Source of the DNA: Leptidea sinapis
Taxonomy: Eukaryota > Arthropoda > Insecta > Lepidoptera > Pieridae
DNA length: 64,000 nucleotides
Direction of reading: 5' to 3'
NCBI RefSeq assembly: GCF_905404315.1
Contig: NC_066301.1
Coordinates: 682,001-746,000, forward strand
Under the pieces are notes generated by a model, which was not told where the DNA came from, searched no databases, and was given only the letters and a program-made list of their open reading frames with translations. Below are positions 13,771 through 26,634 of this stretch, in pieces; position 1 is the first letter of the stretch, and every line of letters starts with the position of its first letter. Position numbers and translations under genes: made by a program.

Positions 13771-16700
13771 GGCCGCAGTGCAAGATTATGATCACAAAAA
13801 TATGGGTATCGTATCTAAGGTTCTCGAGAGTGCACAGAAAGATTTAGTGATCATTTTTGAAATCCAAGATAGCCGCCGCTCAATATTATGATAACTACAT
13901 TATGGGTATCGTATCCGAGGTTCTCGAGGGTGCAGAGAACGATTTTGTGATCATTTTTCAAATCCAAGATGGCCGCCGCTCAATAGTAGGATAACTACAT
14001 TATGGGTATCGTATCCGAGGTTCTCGAGGGTGCAGAGAACAATTCTTTGATCATTTTTGAAATCCAAGAGGGCTGCCGCAAACAATTATGTTTTCAGCAA
14101 TATGGATATCGTGTCCTCGTGAACCTCGGACACGATATCCATATTACTGAAAACATAATTGTTCTCTGCACCCTCGAGAACCTCGGACACGATATCCATA
14201 TTGCGGAAAACATAATTGTTTGCGGCAGCCATCTTGGATTTCAAAAATGATCACAGAATTGTTCTCTGCACCCTCTAGAACCTCGGGTACGATATCGATA
14301 TTGCTGAAATCATAATTTTGTGCGGTGGCCATCTTGGATTTGAAAAATGATCACAAAATCGTTCTCAGCACCCCCGAGAACCTCTGATACGATACCCATA
14401 ATCTAGTTATCATACTTTTGAGCGGCGGCCATCTCGGATTTAAAAATGATCCTAAAATTGTTTTCTGCACCCTTGAGAACCTCGGACACGATATCCATAT
14501 TACTGAAAACATAATTGTTCTCTGCACCCTCGAGAACCTCGGGCACGATATCCATATTGCTAAAATTATAATTTTGTGCGGTGGCCATCTTGGATTTGAA
14601 AAATTATCACCAAATCGTTCTCTGCACCCTCGAGAACCTCGGGTACGATATCCATATTGCTGAAATAATAATTTTGTGCGGTGGCCATCTTGGATTTGAA
14701 AAATGATCACTAAATAGTTCTCTGCATCCTCGAGAACCTCGGATACGATACCCATAATGTAGTTATCATAATTTTAGGCGGCGGCCATCTTGGATTTGAA
14801 AAATGATCACAAAATCGTTCTCAGCACCCTCGAGAACCTCGGATACGATACCCATTATGTAGTTGTCATACTTTTGGGCCGCGGCCATCTTGGATTTGAA
14901 AAATGATCACAAAATCGTTTTCTGCACCCTCGAGAACCTCGGATACGATACCCATAATGTAGTTATCCTACTATTGAGCGGCGGCCATTTCGGATTTAAA
15001 AATGATCTCAAAATAGTTTTCTGCACCCTCGAGAACCTCGGATACGATACCCATTATGTAGTTGTCATAATTTTGTGCGGTGGCCATCTTGGATTTGAAA
15101 AATGATCACAAAATCATTCTCAGCACCCTCGAGAACCTCTGATACGATACCCATAATCTAGTTATCATACTTTTGAGCGGCGGCCAACTCGGATTTAAAA
15201 ATGATCCTAAAATTGTTTTCTGCACCCTCGAGAACCTCGGACACGATATCCATATTACTGAAAACATAATAGTTCTCTGCACCCTCGAGAACCTCGAACA
15301 CGATATCCATATTGCTAAATCATAATTTTGTGCGGTGGCCATCTTGGATTTGAAAAATTATCACCAAATCGTTCTCTGCACCCTCGAGAACCTCGGGTAC
15401 GATATCCATATTGCTGAAATCATAATTTTGTGCGGTGGCCATCTTGGATTTGAAAAATGATCACAAAATAGTTCTCTGCACCCTCGAGAACCTCGGATAC
15501 GATACCCATAATGTAGTTATCATAATTTTGAGCGGCGGCCATCTTGGATTTCAAAAATGATCACAAAATCTTTCTGTGCACTCTCGAGAACCTTAGATAC
15601 GATACCCATATTTTTGTGATCATAATCTTGCACGGCGGCCATATGGATATCGTGTTTTCAGCAATATGTATATCGTGTCCGAGGTTCTCGAGGGTGCAGA
15701 AAACAATTTTGAGATCATTTTTAAATCCGACATGGCCGCCGCTCAATAGTATGATAACTACATTATGGGTATCGTATCCGAGGTTCTCGAGGGTGCAGAG
15801 AACGATTTTGTGATCATTTTTCAAATCCAAGATGGCTGCCGCTCAAAATTATGATAACTACATTATGGGTATCGTATCCGAGGTTCTCGAGGGTGCAGAG
15901 AACTATTTTGTGATCATTTTTCAAATCCAAGATGGCCACTGCACCAAATTATGATTTCAGCAATATGGATATCGTACCCGAGGTTCTCGAGGGTGCAGAG
16001 AACGATTTGGTGATAAATTTTCAAATCCAAGATGGCCTCCGCACAAAATTATAATTTTAGCAATATGGATATCGTGCCCGATGTTCTCGAGTTTGCAGAG
16101 AACAATTATGTTTTCAGCAATATGGATATCGTGTCCGAGGTTCTCGAGGGTGCAGAAAACAATTTTAGGATCATTTTTATATCCGAGATTGCCGCCGCTC
16201 AAAAGTATGATAAATAAGATTATGGGTATCGTATCAGAGGTTCTCGAGGGTGCTGAGAACGATTTTGTGATCATTTTTCAAATCCAAGATGGCCACCGCT
16301 CAAAATTATGATTTCAGCAATATGGATATCGGACCCGAGGTTCTAGAGAACCCTCGAGAACCTACATTATGGGTATCGTATCCGAGGTTTTCGAGGGTGC
16401 TGAGAACGATTTTGTGACCATTTTTCAAATCCAAGATGGCCGCAGTGCAAGATTATGATCACAAAAATATGGGTATCGTATCTAAGGTTCTCGAGAGTGC
16501 ACAGAAAGATTTTGTGATCATTTTTAAATCCAAGATGGCCGCCGCTCAAAAGTATGATAACTACATTATGGGTATCGTATCCGAGGTTCTCGAGGGTGCT
16601 GAGAACGATTTTGTGATCATTTATCAAATCCAAGATGGCCGCAGTGCAAGATTATGATCACAAAAATATGGGTATCGTATCTAAGGTTCTCGAGAGTGCA

Positions 16701-19330
16701 CAGAAAGATTTAGTGATCATTTTTGAAATCCAAGATAGCCGCCGCTCAAAATTATGATAACTACATTATGGGTATCGTATCCGAGGTTCTCGAGGGTGCA
16801 GAGAACGATTTTGTGATCATTTTTCAAATCCAAGATGGCCGCCGCTCAATAGTAGGATAACTACATTATGGGTATCGTATCCGAGGTTCTCGAGGGTGCA
16901 GAGAACAATTCTTTGATCATTTTTGAAATCCAAGAAGGCTGCCGCAAACAATTATGTTTTCAGCAATATGGATATCGTGTCCTCGTGAACCTCGGACACG
17001 ATATCCATATTACTGAAAACATAATTGTTCTCTGCACCCTCGAGAACCTCGGACACGATATCCATATTGCGGAAAACATAATTGTTTGCGGCAGCCATCT
17101 TGGATTTCAAAAATGATCACAGAATTGTTCTCTGCACCCTCTAGAACCTCGGGTACGATATCGATATTGCTGAAATCATAATTTTGTGCGGTGGCCATCT
17201 TGGATTTGAAAAATGATCACAAAATCGTTCTCAGCACCCCCAGAACCTCTGATACGATACCCATAATCTAGTTATCATACTTTTGAGCGGCGGCCATCTC
17301 GGATTTAAAAATGATCCTAAAATTGTTTTCTGCACCCTTGAGAACCTCGGACACGATATCCATATTACTGAAAACATAATTGTTCTCTGCACCCTCGAGA
17401 ACCTCGGGCACGATATCCATATTGCTAAAATTATAATTTTGTGCGGTGGCCATCTTGGATTTGAAAAATTATCACCTTATCGTTCTCTGCACCCTCGAGA
17501 ACCTCGGGTACGATATCCATATTGCTGAAATAATAATTTTGTGCGGTGGCCATCTTGGATTTGAAAAATGATCACTAAATAGTTCTCTGCATCCTCGAGA
17601 ACCTCGGATACGATACCCATAATGTAGTTATCATAATTTTAGGCGGCGGCCATCTTGGATTTGAAAAATGATCACAAAATCGTTCTCAGCACCCTCGAGA
17701 ACCTCGGATACGATACCCATTATGTAGTTGTCATACTTTTGGGCCGCGGCCATCTTGGATTTGAAAAATGATCACAAAATCGTTTTCTGCACCCTCGAGA
17801 ACCTCGGATACGATACCCATAATGTAGTTATCCTACTATTGAGCGGCGGCCATTTCGGATTTAAAAATGATCTCAAAATAGTTTTCTGCACCCTCGAGAA
17901 CCTCGGATACGATACCCATAATGTAGTTGTCATAATTTTGTGCGGTGGCCATCTTGGATTTGAAAAATGATCACAAAATCATTCTCAGCACCCTCGAGAA
18001 CCTCTGATACGATACCCATAATCTAGTTATCATACTTTTGAGCGGCGGCCAACTCGGATTTAAAAATGATCCTAAAATTGTTTTCTGCACCCTCGAGAAC
18101 CTCGGACACGATATCCATATTACTGAAAACATAATAGTTCTCTGCACCCTCGAGAACCTCGAACACGATATCCATATTGCTAAATCATAATTTTGTGCGG
18201 TGGCCATCTTGGATTTGAAAAATTATCACCAAATCGTTCTCTGCACCCTCGAGAACCTCGGGTACGATATCCATATTGCTGAAATCATAATTTTGTGCGG
18301 TGGCCATCTTGGATTTGAAAAATGATCACAAAATAGTTCTCTGCACCCTCGAGAACCTCGGATACGATACCCATAATGTAGTTATCATAATTTTGAGCGG
18401 CGGCCATCTTGGATTTCAAAAATGATCACAAAATCTTTCTGTGCACTCTCGAGAACCTTAGATACGATACCCATATTTTTGTGATCATAATCTTGCACGG
18501 CGGCCATATGGATATCGTGTTTTCAGCAATATGTATATCGTGTCCGAGGTTCTCGAGGGTGCAGAAAACAATTTTGAGATCATTTTTAAATCCGACATGG
18601 CCGCCGCTCAATAGTATGATAACTAGATTATGGGTATCGTATCCGAGGTTCTCGAGGGTGCAGAGAACGATTTTGTGATCATTTTTCAAATCCAAGATGG
18701 CTGCCGCTCAAAATTATGATAACTACATTATGGGTATCGTATCCGAGGTTCTCGAGGGTGCAGAGAACGATTTTGTGATCATTTTTCAAATCCAAGATGG
18801 CCACTGCACCAAATTATGATTTCAGCAATATGGATATCGTACCCGAGGTTCTCGAGGGTGCAGAGAACGATTTGGTGATAAATTTTCAAATCCAAGATGG
18901 CCTCCGCACAAAATTATAATTTTAGCAATATGGATATCGTGCCCGAGGTTCTCGAGTTTGCAGAGAACAATTATGTTTTCAGCAATATGGATATCGTGTC
19001 CGAGGTTCTCGAGGGTGCAGAAAACAATTTTAGGATCATTTTTAAATCCGAGATGGCCGCCGCTCAAAAGTATGATAAATAAGATTATGGGTATCGTATC
19101 AGAGGTTCTCGAGGGTGCTGAGAACGATTTTGTGATCATTTTTCAAATCCAAGATGGCCACCGCACAAAATTATGATTTCAGCAATATGGATATCGGACC
19201 CGAGGTTCTAGAGAACCCTCGAGAACCTACATTATGGGTATCGTATCCGAGGTTTTCGAGGGTGCTGAGAACGATTTTGTGACCATTTTTCAAATCCAAG
19301 ATGGCCGCAGTGCAAGATTATGATCACAAA
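13600..19330. repeat. Higher-order repeat pair, offset ~2865 bp
   Basis: A unit of about 2865 bp is present twice: 14002-14250 recurs at 16868-17116, 14403-14588 at 17268-17453, 15106-15342 at 17971-18207 and 15544-15813 at 18409-18678, all at an offset of 2865-2866. Each unit holds one F-to-R and one R-to-F switch. The copies differ by scattered single bases and a 1-bp indel, which suggests recent duplication. Confidence 0.9.
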
Positions 19331-22300
19331 AATATGGGTATCGTATCTAAGGTTCTCGAGAGTGCACAGAACGATTTTGTGATCATTTTTGAAATCCAAG
19401 ATGGCCGCCGCTCAAAATTATGATATGGTTATCATAATTTTGAGCGGCGGCCATCTTGGATAATGTAGTCATTATGGGTATCGTATCCGAGGTTCTAGAG
19501 GGTGCTGAGAACAATTTTGTGATCATTTTTCAAATCCAAGATGGCCGCCGTGCAAGATTATGATCACAAAAATATGGGTATCGTATCCGAGGTTCTTGAG
19601 AGTGCACAGAACGATTTTGTGATCATTTTTGAAATCCAAGATGGCCGCCGCTCAAAATTATGATAACTACATTATGGGTATCGTATCCGAGGTGCTCGAG
19701 GGTGCAGAGAACCATTTTGTGATCATTTTTCAAATCCAAGATTGCCGCCTTTCAAAAGTATGATAACCACATTATGGGTATCGTATCAGAGGTTCTCGAG
19801 GGTGCTGAGAACGATTTTGTGATCATTTTTCAAATCCAAGATGGCCACCGCACAAAATTATGATTTTAGCAATATGTATATCGTGCCCGAGGTTCTCGAG
19901 GATGCAGAGAACAATTCTGTGATCATTTTTGAAATCCAAGAGGGCTGCCGCAAACAATTATGTTTTCAGCAATATGGATATCTTGTTCGAGGTTCTCGAG
20001 GATGCAGAAAACAATTTTGGGATCATTTTTAAATCCGAGATGGCCGCCGCTCAAAAGTATGATAACTAGATTTTGGGTATCGTATCCGAGGTTCTCGAGG
20101 GTGCTGAGAACGATTTACTGATCATTTTTGAAATCCAAGATGGCCGCCGCTCAAAATTATGATAACAACATTATGGGTATCGTGTCCGAGGTTGTAGAGG
20201 GTGCAGAAAACAATTTTGGGATCATTTTAAATCCGAGATGGCCGCCGCTCAAAATTATGATAACTACATTATGGGTATCGTATCCGAGGTTCTCGAGGGT
20301 GCTGAGAACGATTTTGTGATCATTTTTCAAATCCAAGATGGCCGCCGCTCAAAAGTATGATAACTATATCATACTTTTGAGCGGCGGCCATCTTGGATAA
20401 TGTAGTCATTATAGGTATCGTATCCGAGGTTCTCGAGGGTGCTGAGAACGATTTTGTGATCATTTTTCAAATCCAAGATGGCCGCCGTGCAAGATTATGA
20501 TCACAAAAATATGGGTATCGTATCCGAGGTTCTTGAGAGTGCACAGAACAATTTTGTGATCATTTTTGAAATCCAAGATGGCCGCCGCTCAAAATTATGA
20601 AAACTACATTATGGGTATCGTATCAGAGGTTCTCGAGGGTGCTGAGAACGATTTTGTGATCATTTTTCAAATCCAAGATGGCCACCGCACAAAATTATGA
20701 TTTTAGTAATATCTATATCGTGCCCGAGGTTCTCGAGGGTGCAGAGAACAATTCTGTGATCATTTTTGAAATCCAAGAGGGCTGCCGCAAACAATTATGT
20801 TTTCAGCAATATGGATATCGTGTCCGAGGTTCTCGAGGGTGCAGAAAACAATTTTGGGATCCTTTTTAAATCCGAGATGGCCGCCGCTCAAAAGTATGAT
20901 AACTAGATTATGGGTATCGTATCCGAGGTTCTCGAGGGTGCTGAGAACGATTTTGTGATCATTTTTGAAATCCAAGATGACCGCCGCTCAAAATTATGAT
21001 AACTACATTATGGGTATCGTGTCCGAGGTTCTAGAGGGTGCAGAAAACAATTTTGGGATCATTTAAAATCCGAGATGGCCGCCGCTCAAAATTATGATAA
21101 CTACATGATGGGTATCGTATCAGAGGTTCTCGAGGGTACAGAGAACGATTTTGTGATCATTTTTTTAAATCGAAGTTGTCCGCCGCTCAAAATTATGATA
21201 ACTACATAATGGGTATCGTATCAGAGGTTCTCGAGGTTGCAGAGAAAAATTCTTTGATCATTTTTGAAATCCAAGAAGGCTGCCGCAAACAATTATGTTT
21301 TCAGCAATATGGATATCGTGTCCGAGGTTCTCGAGGGTGAAGAAAACAATTTTGAGATCATTTTTAAATCCGAGATGGCCGCCGCTCAATAGTATGATAA
21401 CTACATTATGGGTATCGTATGCGAGGTTCTCGAGGGTGCAGAGAACGATTTTGTGATCATTTTTCAAATCCAAGATGGCCGCCGCCCAAAATTATGATAA
21501 CTACATTATGGGTATCGTATCCGAGGTTCTCCAGGGTCCAGAGAACTATTTTGTGATCATTTTTCAAATCCAAGATGGCCACCGCACAAAATTATGATTT
21601 CAGCAATGTGGATATCGTGCCCGAGATTCTCGAGGGTGCAGAGAACAATTCTGTGATCATTTTTGAAATCCAAGAGGGCTGCCGCAAACAATTATGTTTT
21701 CAGCAATATGGATATCGTGTCCGAGGTTCTTGAGGGTGCAGAAAATAATTTTTGGATCATTTTTAAATCCGAGATGGCCGCCGCTCAATAGTATGATAAC
21801 TACATTATGGGTATCGTATGCGAGGTTCTCGAGGGTGCAGAGAACGATTTTGTGATCATTTTTCAAATCCAAGATGGCCACCGCACAAAATTATGATTTC
21901 AGCAATATGGATATCGGACCCGAGGTTCTAGAGAACCCTCGAGAACCTACATTATGGGTATCGTATCCGAGGTTTTCGAGGGTGCTGAGAACGATTTTGT
22001 GACCATTTTTCAAATCCAAGATGGCCGCAGTGCAAGATTATGATCACAAAAATATGGGTTTCGTATCTAAGGTTCTCGAGAGTGCACAGAACGATTTTGT
22101 GATCATTTTTGAAATCCAAGATGGCCGCCGCTCAAAAGTATGATAAATAAGATTATGGGTATCGTATCAGAGGTTCTCGAGGGTGCTGAGAACGATTTTG
22201 TGATCATTTTTCAAATCCAAGATGGCCACCGCACAAAATTATGATTTCAGCAATATGGATATCGGACCCGAGGTTCTAGAGAACCCTCGAGAACCTACAT

Positions 22301-25300
22301 TATGGGTATCGTATCCGAGGTTTTCGAGGGTGCTGAGAACGATTTTGTGACCATTTTTCAAATCCAAGATGGCCGCAGTGCAAGATTATGATCACAAAAA
22401 TATGGGTATCGTATCTAAGGTTCTCGAGAGTGCACAGAACGATTTTGTGATCATTTTTGAAATCCAAGATGGCCGCCGCTCAAAAGTATGATATGGTTAT
22501 CATAATTTTGAGCGGCGGCCATCTTGGATAATGTAGTCATTATGGGTATCGTATCCGAGGTTCTCTAGGGTGCTGAGAACGATTTTGTGATCATTTTTCA
22601 AATCCAAGATGGCCGCCGTGCAAGATTATGATCACAAAAATATGGGTATTGTATCCGAGGTTCTTGAGAGTGCACAGAACGATTTTGTCATCATTTTTGA
22701 AATCCAATATGGCCGCCGCTCAAAATTATGATAACTACATTATGGGTATCATATCCGAGGTGCTCGAGGGTGCAGAGAACCATTTTGTGATCATTTTTCA
22801 AATCCAAGATTGCCGCCTTTCAAAAGTATGATAACCACATTATGGGTATCGTATCAGAGGTTCTCGAGGGTGCTGAGAACGATTTTGTGATCATTTTTCA
22901 AATCCAAGATGGCCACCGCACAAAATTATGATTTTAGCAATATGTATATCGTGCCCGAGGTTCTCGAGGATGCAGAGAACAATTCTGTGATCATTTTTGA
23001 AATCCAAGAGGGCTGCCGCAAACAATTATGTTTTCAGCAATATGGATATCTTGTTCGAGGTTCTCGAGGATGCAGAAAACAATTTTGGGATCATTTTTAA
23101 ATCCGAGATGGCCGCCGCTCAAAAGTATGATAACTAGATTTTGGGTATCGTATCCGAGGTTCTCGAGGGTGCTGAGAACGATTTACTGATCATTTTTGAA
23201 ATCCAAGATGGCCGCCGCTCAAAATTATGATAACAACATTATGGGTATCGTGTCCGAGGTTGTAGAGGGTGCAGAAAACAATTTTGGGATCATTTTAAAT
23301 CCAAGATGGCCGCCGCTCAAAAGTATGATAACTACATTATGGGTATCGTAACCGAGGTTCTCGAGGGTGCTGAGAACGATTTTGTGATCATTTTTCAAAT
23401 CCAAGATGGCCGCCGCTCAAAAGTATGATAACTATATCATACTTTTGAGCGGCGGCCATCTTGGATAATGTAGTCATTATAGGTATCGTATCCGAGGTTC
23501 TCGAGGGTGCTGAGAACGATTTTGTGATCATTTTTCAAATCCAAGATGGCCGCCGTGCAAGATTATGATCACAAAAATATGGATATCGTATCCGAGGTTC
23601 TTGAGAGTGCACAGAACAATTTTGTGATCATTTTTGAAATCCAAGATGGCCGCCGCTCAAAATTATGAAAACTACATTATGGGTATCGTATCAGAGGTTC
23701 TCGAGGGTGCTGAGAACGATTTTGTGATCATTTTTCAAATCCAAGATGGCCACCGCACAAAATTATGATTTTAGTAATATCTATATCGTGCCCGAGGTTC
23801 TCGAGGGTGCAGGGAACAATTCTGTGATCATTTTTGAAATCCAAGAGGGCTGCCGCAAACAATTATGTTTTCAGCAATATGGATATCGTGTCCGAGGTTC
23901 TCGAGGGTGCAGAAAACAATTTTGGGATCCTTTTTAAATCCGAGATGGCCGCAGCTCAAAAGTATGATAACTAGATTATGGGTATCGTATCCGAGGTTCT
24001 CGAGGGTGCTGAGAACGATTTTGTGATCATTTTTGAAATCCAAGATGGCCGCCGCTCAAAATTATGATAACTACATTATGGGTATCGTGTCCGAGGTTCT
24101 AGAGGGTGCAGAAAACAATTTTGGGATCATTTAAAATCCGAGATGGCCGCCGCTCAAAATTATGATAACTACATGATGGGTATCGTATCAGAGGTTCTCG
24201 AGGGTACAGAGAACGATTTTGTGATCATTTTTTTAAATCCAAGTTGTCCGCCGCTCAAAATTATGATAACTACATAATGGGTATCGTATCAGAGGTTCTC
24301 GAGGTTGCAGAGAAAAATTCTTTGATCATTTTTGAAATCCAAGAAGGCTGCCGCAAACAATTATGTTTTCAGCAATATGGATATCGTGTCCGAGGTTCTC
24401 GAGGGTGTAGAAAACAATTTTGAGATCATTTTTAAATCCGAGATGGCCGCCGCTCAATAGTATGATAACTACATTATGGGTATCGTATGCGAGGTTCTCG
24501 AGGGTGCAGAGAACGATTTTGTGATCATTTTTCAAATCCAAGATGGCCGCCGCCCAAAATTATGATAACTACATTATGGGTATCGTATCCGAGGTTCTCC
24601 AGGGTGCAGAGAACTATTTTGTGATCATTTTTCAAATCCAAGATGGCCACCGCACAAAATTATGATTTCAGCAATGTGGATATCGTGCCCGAGATTCTCG
24701 AGGGTGCAGAGAATAATTCTGTGATCATTTTTGAAATCCAAGAGGGCTGCCGCAAACAATTATGTTTTCAGCAATATGGATATCGTGTCCGAGGTTCTTG
24801 AGGGTGCAGAAAATAATTTTTGGATCATTTTTAAATCCGAGATGGCCGCCGCTCAATAGTATGATAACTACATTATGGGTATCGTATGCGAGGTTCTCGA
24901 GGGTGCAGAGAACGATTTTGTGATCATTTTTCAAACCCAAGATGGCCGCCGCCCAAAATTATGATAACTACATTATGGGTATCGTATCCGAGGTTCTCCA
25001 GGGTGCAGAGAACTATTTTGTGATCATTTTTCAAATCCAAGATGGCCACCGCACAAAATTATGATTTCAGCAATGTGGATATCGTGCCCGAGATTCTCGA
25101 GGGTGCAGAGAACAATTCTGTGATCATTTTTGAAATCCAAGAGGGCTGCCGCAAACAATTATGTTTTCAGCAATATGGGTATCGTATCCGAGGTTCTCGA
25201 GGGTGCTGAGAACGATTTTGTGATCATTTTTGAAATCCAAGATGGCCGCCGCTCAAAATTATGATAACAACATTATGGGTATCGTATCTAAGGTTCTCGA

Positions 25301-25338
25301 GAGTGCACAGAAAGATTTTGTGATCATTTTTGAAATCC
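19203..25338. repeat. Higher-order repeat pair, offset 3068 bp
   Basis: A unit of 3068 bp starting at the 'aggttctaga gaaccctc' junction (19203) repeats at 22271. Matching landmarks are 19841/22909, 20678/23746, 21258/24326 and 21657/24725. Both copies are wholly in F orientation, unlike the older-looking units to the left. The junction motif also occurs near 21921, inside the first copy. Confidence 0.9.
20333..20396. repeat. Perfect 30-bp inverted repeat, 4-nt loop
   Basis: Arms 20333-20362 and 20367-20396 are exact reverse complements around the loop 'acta'. The copy at 23401-23464 lies 3068 bp further on. Such a perfect arm pair could extrude as a cruciform in DNA or fold into a stable stem in RNA. 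Confidence 0.93.
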
Positions 25339-26634
25339 AAGATGGCCGCCGCTCAAAAGTATGATAACTACATTATGGGTATCGTATCCGAGGTTCTCGA
25401 GGGTGCTGAGAACGATTTTGTGATCATTTATCAAATCCAAGATGGCCGCAGTGCAAGATTATGATCACAAAAATATGGGTATCGTATCTAAGGTTCTCGA
25501 GAGTGCACAGAAAGATTTTGTGATCATTTTTGAAATCCAAGATGGCCGCCGCTCAAAATTATGATAACTACATTATGGGTATCGTATCCGAGGTTCTCGA
25601 GGGTGCAGAGAACGATTTTGTGATCATTTTTCAAATCCAAGATGGCCGCCGCTCAAAAGTATGATAACTACATTATGGGTATCGTATCCGAGGTTCTCGA
25701 GGGTGCTGAGAACGATTTTGTGATAGAATAAAAATGATCTCAAAATTGTTTTCTGCACCCTCGAGAACCTCGGACTTGATATGCATATTGCTGAAAACAT
25801 AATTGTTTGCGGCAGCCATCTTGGATTTCAAAAATGATCACAGAATCGTTCTCTGCACCCTCTAGAACCTCGGGTACGATATCCATATTGCTGAAATCAT
25901 AATTTTGTGCGGTGGCCATCTTGGATTTGAAAAATGATCACAAAATAGCTCTCTGCACCCTCGAGAACCTCGGATACGATACCCATAATCTAGTTATCAT
26001 ACTTTTGAGCGGCGGCCACCTCGGATTTAAAAATGATCCTAAAATTGTTTTCTGCACCCTCGAGAACCTCGGACACGATATCCATATTGCTGAAAACATA
26101 ATTGTTCTCTGCTACCTCGAGAACCTCGGGCACGATATACATATTGCTAAAATTATAATTTTGTGCGGTGGCCATCTTGGATTTGAAAAATTATCACCAA
26201 ATCGTTCTCTGCACCCTCGAGAACCTCGGGTACGATATCCATATTGCTGAAATCATAATTTTGTGCGGTGGCCATCTTGGATTTGAAAAATGATCACAAA
26301 ATAGCTCTCTGCACCCTCGAGAATCTCGGATACGATACCCATAATGTAGTTATCATAATTTTGAGCGGCGGCCATCTTGGATTTCAAAATGATCTCAAAA
26401 TTATTTTCTGCACCCTCGAGAACCTCGGACACGATATCCATATTGCTGAAAACACGATATCCATATGGTAGCCGTGCAAGATTATGATCACAAAAATATG
26501 GGTATCGTATCTAAGGTTCTCGAGAGTGCACAGAAAGATTTTGTGATCATTTTTGAAATCCAAGATGGCCGCCGCTCAAAATTATGATAACTACATTATG
26601 GGTATCGTATCCGAGGTTCTCGAGGGTGCACAGA

